Shown: positions 24,877-34,202 of the stretch, one piece after another
Layout: each line of letters opens with the position of its first letter
Numbering within the stretch: position 1 is the stretch's first letter
Translations under genes and position numbers: made by a program
Assembly (NCBI GenBank): GCA_947495425.1
Contig: CANLYR010000015.1
Coordinates: 1-64,000 of the forward strand
Source of the DNA: an uncultured Aquimarina sp.
GTDB taxonomy: Bacteria; Bacteroidota; Bacteroidia; Flavobacteriales; Flavobacteriaceae
Length of the DNA stretch: 64,000 nucleotides
Direction of reading: 5' to 3'
The notes under the pieces: model-generated
What the model was told of the DNA's origin: nothing
The model's database searches: none
The model's input: only the letters and a program-made list of their open reading frames with translations

Positions 24877-24979
24877 GAAGATTGTGACTATTATCAATGC
24901 AAAATGTAAGGTAAGCTGAAAAATGTTGTATCTATCAAAACATAGGGTAGGATTGACTTAGTACTCATATAAAACCCCC

Positions 24980-25018
24980 TCTCCCTGTTTCATGGATAGA
25001 TGCCGAAGGCGGAGGGGT
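24980..25018. repeat. GC-rich intergenic repeat fragment
   Basis: CCCCTCTCCCTGTTTCATGG and the following GCCGAAGGCGGAGGGG resemble the flavobacterial CCCTCTCC/GGAGGGG dispersed elements also seen at 58145-58185 and 63190-63280. No gene is present in 24877-25075. Confidence 0.45.
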
Positions 25019-25026
25019 TAAACAAA

Positions 25027-25052
25027 AAACCCAACTCATTTGAGTTGGGTTT
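25027..25052. terminator. Bidirectional terminator between tex and tatA
   Basis: A perfect 12-bp stem AAACCCAACTCA / TGAGTTGGGTTT with a TT loop. A-run and T-run on the two sides allow it to serve both convergent genes. Confidence 0.85.
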
Positions 25053-25075
25053 ATATATTTAGGTGCTTATAGCAC

Positions 25076-25264
25076 TTATTTTTTCTCATCAATTTTAGGA
25101 TCCTCATCTTCTTTTGATGCATCTTTAAACTCCTTTATACCACTACCAAGACCTCTCATTAACTCGGGAATTTTCTTTCCGCCAAACAAAAGCAACACAA
25201 TGGCTACAACCAGAGCAATTTGCCAAGGACCAATTATTCCTAAAAACATGCTTAATGATATCAT
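25076..25264 (-). CDS. tatA: Twin-arginine translocase subunit TatA/E
   Basis: 62 residues. A single N-terminal membrane helix ([17 protein letters not shown]) is followed by the [20 protein letters not shown] hinge and amphipathic helix, then an acidic tail. This is the pore-forming subunit of the Tat pathway, which exports folded proteins. It is short but within the range for Bacteroidota. It is encoded alone, divergent from the M23 peptidase operon, and tatC is not in the window. Confidence 0.92.
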   Translation of the reverse strand: MISLSMFLGIIGPWQIALVVAIVLLLFGGKKIPELMRGLGSGIKEFKDASKEDEDPKIDEKK

Positions 25265-25392
25265 AATCTATACTAATTAGAGTACAAAGTTAATAAGAAT
25301 AATATTAATACCATTTTTAAACTGTTAAAAACAACGTGCCTAATGTTATTTTTATAGAATTACAGACGATTTATAATTCAATTGCGTTATAT

Positions 25393-25420
25393 TTTGAAAG
25401 TATAAGAATATGTATATTTG
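25393..25420 (+). promoter_or_regulatory. Promoter of the M23 peptidase operon
   Basis: TTTG (25393-25396), 16 bases, then TATATTTG (25413-25420), matching the Bacteroidota -33/-7 pattern at the short end of its spacing. The start codon is 47 bp downstream. Confidence 0.6.
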
Positions 25421-25467
25421 CGATTCATTATAGTTTTTTGTGCCACTTAGGGCATACCTTGTAATTT

Positions 25468-26337
25468 ATGGCTAAAAAGAAAAAAGAACAGAAGAGAATT
25501 ACTAGAAAGCTGCTTAACAAGTATCGTTTGGTTATCCTTAATGAAGATACCTTTGAAGAGCGAATATCATTTAAGCTAAACAGGCTTAACGTTTTTGTGC
25601 TGGTAACGATTACTTCAATAATTTTGGTAGCAGGAACCACTTTTTTAATAGCATTTACACCGCTACGAGAATATATTCCAGGATACTCTTCAACATCACT
25701 AAATCTAAAAGCAACAAAACTTGTAGCCACTACAGATTCTTTGGAATCGATGATTACCATAAACCAAAAATATTATAAGTCGATTAGAAAAGTACTTACA
25801 GGAGATGTAAAAACAGTAGAGTTTGATATTGATTCTGCCATACAATCTCAAAAACTTAATCCCGAGGAAGTAGATTTAGAACCTTCGCAAGAAGATATTA
25901 GGCTTCGTGAGGAAGTATCAAAAGAAGATAAATATAGTTTATTCGAAAGTGAAAAATCAAGCACAGATTTTTCTTTGTTTCCTCCGGTAAAAGGAAATAT
26001 CACTTCAGGATATAGTACCAATGAAAAACATTATGGAATAGACGTTGCTGTTCCAAAGGATACCCCAGTAAAAGCAGCATCTTCTGGGATTGTGATTTTT
26101 GCTGAATGGACGGCAGAGACCGGGCATGTACTTATAATTAAGCACAGTAATAACCTCATTACAGTCTATAAGCACAACGCTTCTCTTACAAAACAGCAAG
26201 GAGAACATGTGAAATCTGGCGAAGTAATTGCTACCGCAGGTTCTACAGGAGAATTATCTACAGGACCTCACTTACATTTTGAATTGTGGAGAGATGGTTA
26301 TCCTACTGATCCAACCAACTTTATTGATTTTGAATAA
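25468..26337 (+). CDS. M23 family metallopeptidase, membrane-anchored
   Basis: 289 residues. A basic cytoplasmic start (MAKKKKEQKR) and one membrane helix (about 44-66, VLVTITSIILVAGTTFLI) precede a periplasmic linker and a C-terminal LytM/M23 domain from about residue 175. Zinc ligands are visible in HYGIDVAVP (H-x3-D) and in GPHLHFELW (H-x-H). It should cleave peptidoglycan cross-bridges during growth, or act as an activator if inactive, but the ligands are complete. It lies 9 bp before the GH3-family gene. I recall this order from other Flavobacteriaceae. Confidence 0.92.
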   Translation: MAKKKKEQKRITRKLLNKYRLVILNEDTFEERISFKLNRLNVFVLVTITSIILVAGTTFLIAFTPLREYIPGYSSTSLNLKATKLVATTDSLESMITINQKYYKSIRKVLTGDVKTVEFDIDSAIQSQKLNPEEVDLEPSQEDIRLREEVSKEDKYSLFESEKSSTDFSLFPPVKGNITSGYSTNEKHYGIDVAVPKDTPVKAASSGIVIFAEWTAETGHVLIIKHSNNLITVYKHNASLTKQQGEHVKSGEVIATAGSTGELSTGPHLHFELWRDGYPTDPTNFIDFE

Positions 26338-26346
26338 TTATCAACT

Positions 26347-27846
26347 ATGTCTTTGAAAGCATTAGGCGCTAGAATTTTTGCTAAGTACATCCGGAAAAAA
26401 ATTAACAGATGGGCATCAGATCCTATAAAAACTCAGGAGCGTGTTTTTAAGACACTCATAGAAACAGCCAAAAATACTGCCTTTGGCCAAGACCATAATT
26501 TTAAAAATATAAAATCATTTTCAAACTTTGCCAGGCATGTTCCGATACGAGATTATGAAGAACTAAAATCATATGTAAATCGGGTAGTAGAAGGAGAAGA
26601 AAATGTGCTTTGGCCTGGTAAACCGTTATACTTTGCCAAAACTTCAGGTACAACAAGTGGTGCGAAATATATACCGCTAACCAAGGAGTCTATGCCTACT
26701 CATGTAAAAGCAGCACGTAATGCGATATTGTGTTACATCGAAGAAACCGGAAAAGCTAATTTTGTTGATGGTAGTATGATTTTTCTTCAAGGAAGCCCAG
26801 AACTTACCGAGCAAAATGGAGTTAAATTAGGCAGATTATCAGGAATTGTCGCGCATTATGTTCCAAAGTACCTTCAAAAAAACAGATTGCCAAGTTGGGA
26901 AACGAATTGTATCGAAGATTGGGAAGAAAAAGTAGATGCTGTGGTCGAAGAGACAGTAGATAAAAACATGACAATAATCAGCGGTATACCCCCATGGGTA
27001 CAAATGTATTTTGAAAGACTTCAGCAAAAAACAAATAAAACCATAGGAGAACTCTTTGAAAATTTTGAATTATTTATCTATGGCGGTGTAAATTATGAAC
27101 CCTACAAAAATACCTTCGAAAAACTAATAGGCAGAAAGGTAGCTAGTATCGAGTTGTACCCGGCTTCGGAAGGTTTTTTTGCTTTTCAGGACAAGCAGAA
27201 TGAAAAAGGCATGCTATTGCAATTGGATTCGGGTATGTTTTATGAGTTTATAAAAGCAGATGAATTTTTTGAAGAAAATCCGAAGCGTTTGAGCATTGGA
27301 GAGGTCAAAACCAAAGTTAATTATGTAATGCTTGTGTCTACCAACGCTGGATTATGGGCATATAACGTGGGTGATACGGTAATGTTTACCAGTACGTCGC
27401 CGTATAGAGTAGTAGTGTCTGGAAGAATAAAGCATTTTATTTCAGCTTTTGGAGAACATGTCATAAGTAAAGAAGTAGAGCAAGCACTCAAAGATGGATC
27501 GGTAGCCAGTGGAGTAATGATCAATGATTTTACAGTAGCACCGCAAGTAAATCCTGAAGATGGAGATTTACCGTATCACGAGTGGTTTATAGAGTTTAAA
27601 GAAGCCCCAAAGGATATAGAAACTTTGGCTTTTGCAATAGACAATTCATTGAGAAAACAGAATTCTTATTATGATGATTTAATCGAAGGTAGGATATTAA
27701 AAACGCTGAAAATTACGACAGTTCCCGTAGGAGGCTTTAAAAATTACATGAAATCTGTAGGTAAACTCGGTGGTCAAAACAAACTTCCGAGATTATCTAA
27801 TGACAGAAATATTGCAGATGCACTTTCGGCTGCGATCGACAAATAA
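26347..27846 (+). CDS. GH3 auxin-responsive promoter family protein
   Basis: 499 residues, full length for the family. GH3 proteins are adenylate-forming enzymes that in plants join amino acids to jasmonate or auxin. The bacterial role is not established. The ATP-binding signature FAKTSGTTSGAKYIPLT (about 98-114) is intact, as are YPASEGFFAFQ (about 260-270) and YNVGDTVMFTS (about 340-350). It is soluble and in an operon with the M23 peptidase. Confidence 0.9.
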   Translation: MSLKALGARIFAKYIRKKINRWASDPIKTQERVFKTLIETAKNTAFGQDHNFKNIKSFSNFARHVPIRDYEELKSYVNRVVEGEENVLWPGKPLYFAKTSGTTSGAKYIPLTKESMPTHVKAARNAILCYIEETGKANFVDGSMIFLQGSPELTEQNGVKLGRLSGIVAHYVPKYLQKNRLPSWETNCIEDWEEKVDAVVEETVDKNMTIISGIPPWVQMYFERLQQKTNKTIGELFENFELFIYGGVNYEPYKNTFEKLIGRKVASIELYPASEGFFAFQDKQNEKGMLLQLDSGMFYEFIKADEFFEENPKRLSIGEVKTKVNYVMLVSTNAGLWAYNVGDTVMFTSTSPYRVVVSGRIKHFISAFGEHVISKEVEQALKDGSVASGVMINDFTVAPQVNPEDGDLPYHEWFIEFKEAPKDIETLAFAIDNSLRKQNSYYDDLIEGRILKTLKITTVPVGGFKNYMKSVGKLGGQNKLPRLSNDRNIADALSAAIDK

Positions 27847-27852
27847 TAGGAA

Positions 27853-27888
27853 TTGAATTTCAATGTTCGGTTAGTATACTTATATTTG
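27853..27888 (+). promoter_or_regulatory. Possible promoter of the DUF6909 gene
   Basis: TATATTTG at 27881-27888 is a full -7 match 13 bp before ATG 27902. The nearest upstream TTG (27853-27855) is 25 bp away, longer than usual, so only the -7 box is firm. Confidence 0.45.
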
Positions 27889-27901
27889 CTAGGAAAAATT
27901 T

Positions 27902-29596
27902 ATGGCAAATCGTATACTACAAGGAAGAACAAGAGCTCAAGAAAGTTCGAGCGCAATAGAACGCATGTATATCACAATGCGTCATCTTTTTAATAGAGGT
28001 TTCTATAAACCAATGGGTGTGTCAGGAGATACGCTAAGAGAAGCTTTACTCACCCTTCGTCCAGAAATTTATGGATCAGTCGCAGAAGAGAAAGTAGAAC
28101 TTAATGGTTTGCTTTATGTCATAGACCGCTTACCCTTTGGTATAGAAGAGTGCCGATATATAAATCTTACTAGCGAAGAAGGGTATAAAAATTCTCATTT
28201 TAAAGCCATTGTTCCTCCCAAAAGACGAAGGAACTGTTATCGCATCGATGAAGAACAGATGAATATCGAGATTACTCGTGGACGCTCTGAGATTTATGAC
28301 ATTCTAACACATTTAACCTTTCTTTTTATAGAGTCACATAAGATCATGAATAGTGTGGTGATTAATGAGCAAGGAAATGTGAAAAGAGATTGGCAAAAAT
28401 TAGAAAAAGCAGTGTTGTCTAAAAAAGATCTAACCAAGGCTGAAAGAGAAGTTGCCTTAACGCATACTGCAAATATATTAGGAAGAACTTTTGAAGAAGT
28501 TTCTACGATTTATAATGATTTTTCATGCTTGCAAAATAAAGAACGGTTCTTACATATCATTTACTGGTTAGGTAAGTTGGCTATAGAAGAATCTATTGAG
28601 GATAAAAAGCGAATAGTAACCTTTAGTCCGGTATTGAGAGAACGATTAGGACATCATATCCATGGAGAAATCTGGGCAAATTCTATCAAGAAAAAGCTAG
28701 AAGAACTTAGTTTGTTAGGTAGACCCATTCATATTATTAGTGCCAATATGCATAGTGTGATGAATACTTTATATGCCCCCATCGCATTAAAAACTGAGCT
28801 AAAAAATAAGAGTACCTTTGATATTTATGAATCACTCAGTGATAACAAAAATGATAAATTAAGAGCAAAAGTAGAGAAGCTGGCACTACAGAAAGGGATG
28901 ACCTATATTGAAGATCAAAGTGGTGCTAATATTAATGTACAACTATTTGATACTGCCAAATATAGAGAAGGCGAGTATGCCGATTTAATTGCTGATCAAG
29001 AAGAACATAATAAACCTGTAATTATCGTAATGGATTATGCATTCGGAGAACAGGCATATGAAACTATGGATGAGTTACTGAAACCATATGCTGTTATTGA
29101 GGATGCCAAAACTCATATCGATGTCAAGTCGGTTTCTATTATGGGAAAAGCAGGTATTCTCGAAGGAGGAAAGGGAGATATTATGATTCCTTCTGCTCAC
29201 GTTTTTGAAGGTACAGCAGATAATTACCCGTTTAAAAATCAATTGAAAAAGAAAGATTTAGAAGGTAATGGAATTGATATTTATGATGGTGCTATGATCA
29301 CTGTATTGGGCACTTCACTGCAAAACAGAGATATTTTAAAATTCTTTCATGATTCTACATGGAATGTTATAGGATTAGAAATGGAAGGTGCACATTATCA
29401 AAAAGCTATTCAATCTGCTTCAAAACTAAGAGGAAGTATAAGTTCAAAAGTTAAAGTGCGCTATGCATATTATGCCTCTGATAATCCATTAGAAACAGGA
29501 AGCACGCTGGCCTCTGGTGGATTAGGAACAACAGGAGTAAAACCAACCTATCTGATTACCGAAAAAATAATTGAACAAATATTTAAAGAACGATAA
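27902..29596 (+). CDS. DUF6909 family protein (nucleosidase-like C-terminus)
   Basis: 564 residues. I recognise the Bacteroidota family formerly labelled AMP-nucleosidase-like and now DUF6909. The N-terminal two thirds are helical (for example EIYDILTHLTFLFIESHKI). The C-terminal third carries phosphorylase-fold features: VSIMGKAGILEGGKGDIMIP near residue 415, and GLEMEGAHYQKAI near 505, which resembles the base- and ribose-binding motif of nucleosidases. Activity is unproven. The gene has its own -7 box and is followed, 4 bp on, by the Wzz-like gene. Confidence 0.85.
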   Translation: MANRILQGRTRAQESSSAIERMYITMRHLFNRGFYKPMGVSGDTLREALLTLRPEIYGSVAEEKVELNGLLYVIDRLPFGIEECRYINLTSEEGYKNSHFKAIVPPKRRRNCYRIDEEQMNIEITRGRSEIYDILTHLTFLFIESHKIMNSVVINEQGNVKRDWQKLEKAVLSKKDLTKAEREVALTHTANILGRTFEEVSTIYNDFSCLQNKERFLHIIYWLGKLAIEESIEDKKRIVTFSPVLRERLGHHIHGEIWANSIKKKLEELSLLGRPIHIISANMHSVMNTLYAPIALKTELKNKSTFDIYESLSDNKNDKLRAKVEKLALQKGMTYIEDQSGANINVQLFDTAKYREGEYADLIADQEEHNKPVIIVMDYAFGEQAYETMDELLKPYAVIEDAKTHIDVKSVSIMGKAGILEGGKGDIMIPSAHVFEGTADNYPFKNQLKKKDLEGNGIDIYDGAMITVLGTSLQNRDILKFFHDSTWNVIGLEMEGAHYQKAIQSASKLRGSISSKVKVRYAYYASDNPLETGSTLASGGLGTTGVKPTYLITEKIIEQIFKER

Positions 29597-29600
29597 TAAC

Positions 29601-30599
29601 ATGAATACTGAAAATAATAACGATGAGATTGATCTAATGCAAATTTTTAGCATGATTAAAGAAGGGTTTAGAAAATTCCTTAGATTGATTATCTCAGTTG
29701 TGACTTTTTATAAGAGGAAATGGGTTTTGTTTGTAGTTCTATTAATTGCAGGTGCTGGTATTGGCTTTTTCCTGGATAAATATCAAGATGCAGGTGATAA
29801 CTATGTTCAGGAAATAATAATTGAGCCTAAGTATAACACCGTACGATATATACATGATTTTATAACAGAGATAGAAAACAATTTAAATGACGAAGCTTTT
29901 CTCAAAAAAATTGGAGTTGATCCCGATAAAATAGAAAATCTTAAAGAAATTTCTATTGAGCCAATAGTTAGAGGAACAGATGTATTAGACAATCTTGAAA
30001 GCAGATATGAAAACAAAGAGTTTTTTAAAAGTGTTATGGAAGCTTATGAAGATGAAGAGCTTAATGAAGAAAAATTTAAAGACTTTTATAAACACCACAG
30101 GCTAATACTTCGTTTTAAAAACGGAAATAAGGAAAATTTAAAAATTACAGATGCTATTCTAAATTATATTAAGTCTAACGAGCATTATAAAAAAGAAATA
30201 AAGTTGGTTATCCAGCAATATGGGCAGGATTTAGAACAAAATCAAAAAACACTTCAATTTATTAATGAATACTTAACTAATCTAAGTAAAAATACTCACA
30301 AGAGTGAGAAAGAAATTATTGTTGTTACAGATGAAGATGAACTACCAACGATGTCCATAACATCATTATTACAACAAAAAGAAGTGTTGATGGAGACCAT
30401 TAAGAAACAACAAAAGGTTTTGATTTTTGACAAAGAAGTCTTCACTATTGTAGATTATGGTACTATAATCTCAAAAAAGAAAGTATTACTTAGTAATATA
30501 ATATTTATGATACCCTTAATACTCTTTATAATAGTTTCTTTGTTTTTCTTTCTCAGATATTTGTACAGAGAAGCAAATGAATTTGTGAATAACAAATAG
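29601..30599 (+). CDS. Wzz-like polysaccharide chain-length protein
   Basis: About 332 residues from ATG 29601; the open frame from 29571 overlaps the previous gene. It has a short acidic cytoplasmic start (DEIDLMQIFSMIKEG). A first membrane helix lies at about 44-64 (WVLFVVLLIAGAGIGFF), then a long, charged periplasmic domain with helical segments, and a second helix near the C-terminus (about 297-322). This two-helix layout is that of Wzz/chain-length-determinant proteins. It sits next to the polysaccharide locus, 160 bp before that operon's promoter. The proline-rich signature near the second helix is not clear. Confidence 0.7.
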   Translation: MNTENNNDEIDLMQIFSMIKEGFRKFLRLIISVVTFYKRKWVLFVVLLIAGAGIGFFLDKYQDAGDNYVQEIIIEPKYNTVRYIHDFITEIENNLNDEAFLKKIGVDPDKIENLKEISIEPIVRGTDVLDNLESRYENKEFFKSVMEAYEDEELNEEKFKDFYKHHRLILRFKNGNKENLKITDAILNYIKSNEHYKKEIKLVIQQYGQDLEQNQKTLQFINEYLTNLSKNTHKSEKEIIVVTDEDELPTMSITSLLQQKEVLMETIKKQQKVLIFDKEVFTIVDYGTIISKKKVLLSNIIFMIPLILFIIVSLFFFLRYLYREANEFVNNK

Positions 30600-30759
30600 G
30601 ACGTTCTAGCGAACTCATCATTTAAATCGAAGCTAAGATTAACTTTTATTACAATGATTATTCGCCTTCTGTATAGAATGAATTCATTGAATTAAATTAA
30701 CTACATATAACGCAAATAATCTTTGTGTTTCCGGCTAAATTAACTTGATAACATTAAAC

Positions 30760-30789
30760 TTGAAAAAATAGATAATTAGCCTATTTTTG
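30760..30789 (+). promoter_or_regulatory. Promoter of the polysaccharide operon
   Basis: TTG (30760-30762), 19 bases, then TATTTTTG (30782-30789), a good Bacteroidota promoter. The rfbB start is 85 bp downstream. No other promoter of similar quality is evident until after 48.4 kb, so one long transcript is plausible. Confidence 0.7.
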
Positions 30790-30873
30790 TAGAAAACATA
30801 AGTGTTTTTTGGAAATAAAACACTAGATTATGACATTAATCCATATATCAAATATAAAGAGCTAGAAAAAATT

Positions 30874-31893
30874 ATGAAAAATATCCTAGTTACTGGAGGA
30901 GCTGGTTTTATAGGTGCCAACTTTATTCCTTATTTTATAAGAAACAATCCTGATTTTAGTGTTCTAAATTTAGACTTGTTAACTTATGCAGGAGACTTAA
31001 AAAATTTAAAGGAAATAAAGAATAATGATAGATATAATTTTGTACAAGGAGATATTTGTGATAGAAATCTAGTAGAAGAACTATTCAACAAACACGATAT
31101 ATATGGCGTAATACATTTTGCTGCCGAATCTCATGTTGATAATTCAATAACAAACCCAGATGAGTTTATAAAAACAAATATTTTTGGCACTTTTACAATA
31201 ATTGATGTAGCCAGGAATTATTGGATGGATTCTCCATATACCTATAAAGACCAATACAAGAATTGTCGTTTTCATCATATTTCAACCGATGAGGTATATG
31301 GAACCTTGGGCAAAACAGGATTGTTTACTGAGAGTACTCCATATGCACCAAATAGCCCGTATAGTGCTTCCAAAGCTTCTTCTGATTTTGTTGTAAGAAG
31401 CTATTTTCACACCTACGGGATGAATGTAGTTACTACTAATTGTTCTAATAATTACGGACCTAAGCAACATGACGAGAAACTAATTCCAACTATTATTAGA
31501 AAGGCACTAGCAGAAGAAAATATACCAATCTATGGGGATGGAAATAATATTAGAGATTGGCTATATGTATTAGACCATTGTAAAGGAGTAGAATTAGTAT
31601 TCAAAAAAGGAATATCAGGAGAAACATATAATATTGGAGGTAGAAATGAGCGTAATAATAATTATATAGCCGCAAAAATTTGTGAGATATTAGATGAAAA
31701 ATATCCTCGAAAAAATGGGGAGTCTTATAACAAGTTAATAACTTATGTTGAGGATAGACCGGGGCACGACATGCGTTATGCAATTGATGCTACAAAACTT
31801 GAAAAGAAATTAGATTGGAAAGCTGATGAAAATTTTGAAACAGGAATTGAAAAAACAATTAGCTGGTACATAGAAAAATATAATATATTATGA
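30874..31893 (+). CDS. rfbB: dTDP-glucose 4,6-dehydratase
   Basis: 339 residues from ATG 30874 ([17 protein letters not shown]; the frame is open from 30802 but the Rossmann glycine motif must be near the start). Catalytic features are [12 protein letters not shown] (Ser/Thr-Asp-Glu) and YSASKASSD (Tyr-x3-Lys). It makes dTDP-4-keto-6-deoxyglucose, the branch compound for dTDP-rhamnose (rfbC/D) and, as inferred here, for the 2,3-dehydratase/aminotransferase branch at 41-46 kb. It overlaps rfbA by 4 bp. Confidence 0.95.
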   Translation: MKNILVTGGAGFIGANFIPYFIRNNPDFSVLNLDLLTYAGDLKNLKEIKNNDRYNFVQGDICDRNLVEELFNKHDIYGVIHFAAESHVDNSITNPDEFIKTNIFGTFTIIDVARNYWMDSPYTYKDQYKNCRFHHISTDEVYGTLGKTGLFTESTPYAPNSPYSASKASSDFVVRSYFHTYGMNVVTTNCSNNYGPKQHDEKLIPTIIRKALAEENIPIYGDGNNIRDWLYVLDHCKGVELVFKKGISGETYNIGGRNERNNNYIAAKICEILDEKYPRKNGESYNKLITYVEDRPGHDMRYAIDATKLEKKLDWKADENFETGIEKTISWYIEKYNIL

Positions 31894-32747
31894 AAGGTAT
31901 AATTTTAGCAGGAGGTTCAGGTACAAGATTACACCCTTTAACACTTGCTGTTAGTAAACAACTAATGCCAGTGTACGATAAACCTATGATTTATTATCCA
32001 TTATCCACTTTAATGTGGGCTGGAATTAGGGAAATATTAATTATATCTACTCCACATGACTTACTATCATTTAAAAAACTACTCGGTGATGGAACGTCTT
32101 ATGGATGTGTTTTTGAATATGCTGTGCAAAAAGCACCTAATGGATTAGCCGAAGCATTTATAATCGGAGAAAGTTTTATTGGAGACAATAAAGTTGCTCT
32201 CATTCTCGGAGATAATATTTTTTATGGTACAGGGCTGTCAAAACTTATGCGAGCTAATAATGATCCTGATGGAGGCGTTATATATGCATATCATGTTCAA
32301 GATCCAGAGCGATACGGAGTTGTTGAGTTCGATGATAACGGAAAAGCAATATCAATCGAAGAAAAACCAGAAAACCCAAAATCAAATTTCGCAGTACCAG
32401 GAATATATTTTTATGATAATGAGGTGGTAAGTATTGCAAAAAACATAAAACCAAGTAAGAGAGGAGAGTTAGAAATCACAGATGTAAATAGAGCATACCT
32501 AGATAAAAAGAAACTAAATGTTAGTATTTTAGATAGAGGTACAGCTTGGTTGGATACAGGCACATTTAACTCTTTGATGCAAGCTTCACAATTTGTACAA
32601 GTGATAGAAGAACGGCAAGGACTTAAAATTGGTGCTATTGAAGAAATAGCATATAAGAATGGTTTTATAACTAGAGAAGAACTTCAAGAATTAGCAAAAC
32701 CACTACTAAAAAGTGGTTATGGCAAATATTTACTACAATTAGATTAA
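31890..32747 (+). CDS. rfbA: Glucose-1-phosphate thymidylyltransferase
   Basis: 285 residues, the typical RmlA length. Nucleotide-binding signature [13 protein letters not shown] (residues 5-17), then [22 protein letters not shown] and [14 protein letters not shown]. It joins glucose-1-phosphate with dTTP to give dTDP-glucose, the first step for both dTDP-sugar branches of the locus. ATG overlaps the rfbB stop (ATGA) and rfbC follows after 2 bp. Confidence 0.96.
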   Translation: MKGIILAGGSGTRLHPLTLAVSKQLMPVYDKPMIYYPLSTLMWAGIREILIISTPHDLLSFKKLLGDGTSYGCVFEYAVQKAPNGLAEAFIIGESFIGDNKVALILGDNIFYGTGLSKLMRANNDPDGGVIYAYHVQDPERYGVVEFDDNGKAISIEEKPENPKSNFAVPGIYFYDNEVVSIAKNIKPSKRGELEITDVNRAYLDKKKLNVSILDRGTAWLDTGTFNSLMQASQFVQVIEERQGLKIGAIEEIAYKNGFITREELQELAKPLLKSGYGKYLLQLD

Positions 32748-32749
32748 AA

Positions 32750-33289
32750 ATGGAGATTGAACCTACTTTTCTAGAAGGATGTTTTGTAGTCAAACCTACT
32801 GTTTTTAATGATGGGCGAGGTACTTTTTTCGAATGTTTTAATCAAAAAGTATTCGAAGAAATCTCTGGTATGCAAATCGATTTTGTGCAAGATAATCAAT
32901 CAATTTCTAAAAAAGGAGTACTAAGAGGGCTGCATTTTCAAATTGGAGATTATGCTCAGGCTAAGCTGGTTAGAGCGATCAAGGGTGAGATATTAGATGT
33001 GGCAGTAGATTTAAGACCAGATTCTAAAACCTATAGAAAACATTTTTCAATTGTTTTGAATGACCAAAATAATTATCAATTATTTATTCCTAGAGGTTTT
33101 GCTCACGGTTTTATCACCTTAAGCGAAAGTTCAATTTTTAGTTACAAATGTGACAATTATTTTCATAAACCCTCAGAATCAGGTATCATCTATAACGACC
33201 CAAAATTTAGTATCGATTGGAAATTAAATCCTTCAGAATTTCAATTGTCGAAAAAAGATAGAGAGCTGCCTTTCTTTAAAGATTCTTAA
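32750..33289 (+). CDS. rfbC: dTDP-4-dehydrorhamnose 3,5-epimerase
   Basis: 179 residues, the cupin-fold RmlC. Visible motifs: FVQDNQSISKKGVLRGLHFQ (with the catalytic histidine in GLHFQ) and FIPRGFAHGFITL. It epimerises C3 and C5 of dTDP-4-keto-6-deoxyglucose for L-rhamnose. Together with rfbD one base downstream it indicates that dTDP-L-rhamnose is one product of this locus. Confidence 0.95.
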   Translation: MEIEPTFLEGCFVVKPTVFNDGRGTFFECFNQKVFEEISGMQIDFVQDNQSISKKGVLRGLHFQIGDYAQAKLVRAIKGEILDVAVDLRPDSKTYRKHFSIVLNDQNNYQLFIPRGFAHGFITLSESSIFSYKCDNYFHKPSESGIIYNDPKFSIDWKLNPSEFQLSKKDRELPFFKDS

Positions 33290-33290
33290 A

Positions 33291-34157
33291 ATGAAAGAGA
33301 AAACTACAAAAACAAGAGTTCTCATTACAGGGTGTGATGGTCAATTAGGCCAATGTATAAGAAAAATTGAAAATTATTATTCAGGTTTTGAACTATATCA
33401 TACAAATTCTAAAACACTGGACGTCACAAACAAAGAAAATGTTAGTCAATTTTTTTCTGATACATCGTTTGACTTTATTGTCAATTGCGCAGCATACACC
33501 AATGTTGAACAAGCCGAAAAAGAATCAGAAAAAGCATTTTTGGTTAACGCAAAAGGGGTGGAAAACCTTGTACAAATATGTAAAAAAAAATCTAGCACGC
33601 TTATTCATATATCGACAGACTATGTTTTTGATGGGAAGAAAGGAAGCCCATATATGGAAGATGATATTCCAAACCCTATAAATGAATATGGTAAATCTAA
33701 ATTAGCAGGAGAAATTTATATACAAAAAAATCTAACTAAATATTTTATTATAAGGACGTCCTGGCTATATTCAGAATTTGGGCATAATTTTTTTAAAACA
33801 ATATTAAAAAAATCAGAAATTGAAAAAGAACTTACAGTTACTACTTCAGAAATTGGTACGCCTACAAATGCCAATGATCTGGCAAAATTCATACTTAATA
33901 TAATCCAAATGAATTCGAGTAAATATGGTATTTATCATTACAGTAATCTTGGAGAAGCGACTTGGTATGACTTTGCAGAGGAGATTTTAAGAATTTTAGG
34001 CAAGCTCGACAGTATTATTCTCAAAAAAACAGATAATTATCCTACTTTTGCCCAAAGACCTAAATGTAGCGTTTTGGATAAAGAAAATAGTAATAAATCT
34101 TTTGATCAATCTATTTTAAGTTGGAAAGGGTCATTAAAACAATTAATTCAGAGATAG
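33291..34157 (+). CDS. rfbD: dTDP-4-dehydrorhamnose reductase
   Basis: 288 residues. NAD(P)-binding motif LITGCDGQLGQCI at about 11-23, VNCAAYTNVEQAE, HISTDYVFDGKKGSPY and the active-site EYGKSKLAGE (Tyr-x3-Lys). It reduces the 4-keto group to give dTDP-L-rhamnose. It completes the rfbBACD set and is followed by a 45-bp gap before the MptE-like gene. Confidence 0.94.
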   Translation: MKEKTTKTRVLITGCDGQLGQCIRKIENYYSGFELYHTNSKTLDVTNKENVSQFFSDTSFDFIVNCAAYTNVEQAEKESEKAFLVNAKGVENLVQICKKKSSTLIHISTDYVFDGKKGSPYMEDDIPNPINEYGKSKLAGEIYIQKNLTKYFIIRTSWLYSEFGHNFFKTILKKSEIEKELTVTTSEIGTPTNANDLAKFILNIIQMNSSKYGIYHYSNLGEATWYDFAEEILRILGKLDSIILKKTDNYPTFAQRPKCSVLDKENSNKSFDQSILSWKGSLKQLIQR

Positions 34158-34202
34158 AAGACTATATTTAATGCAAAAAGTTTAAAGATATTTATATTAA
34201 CA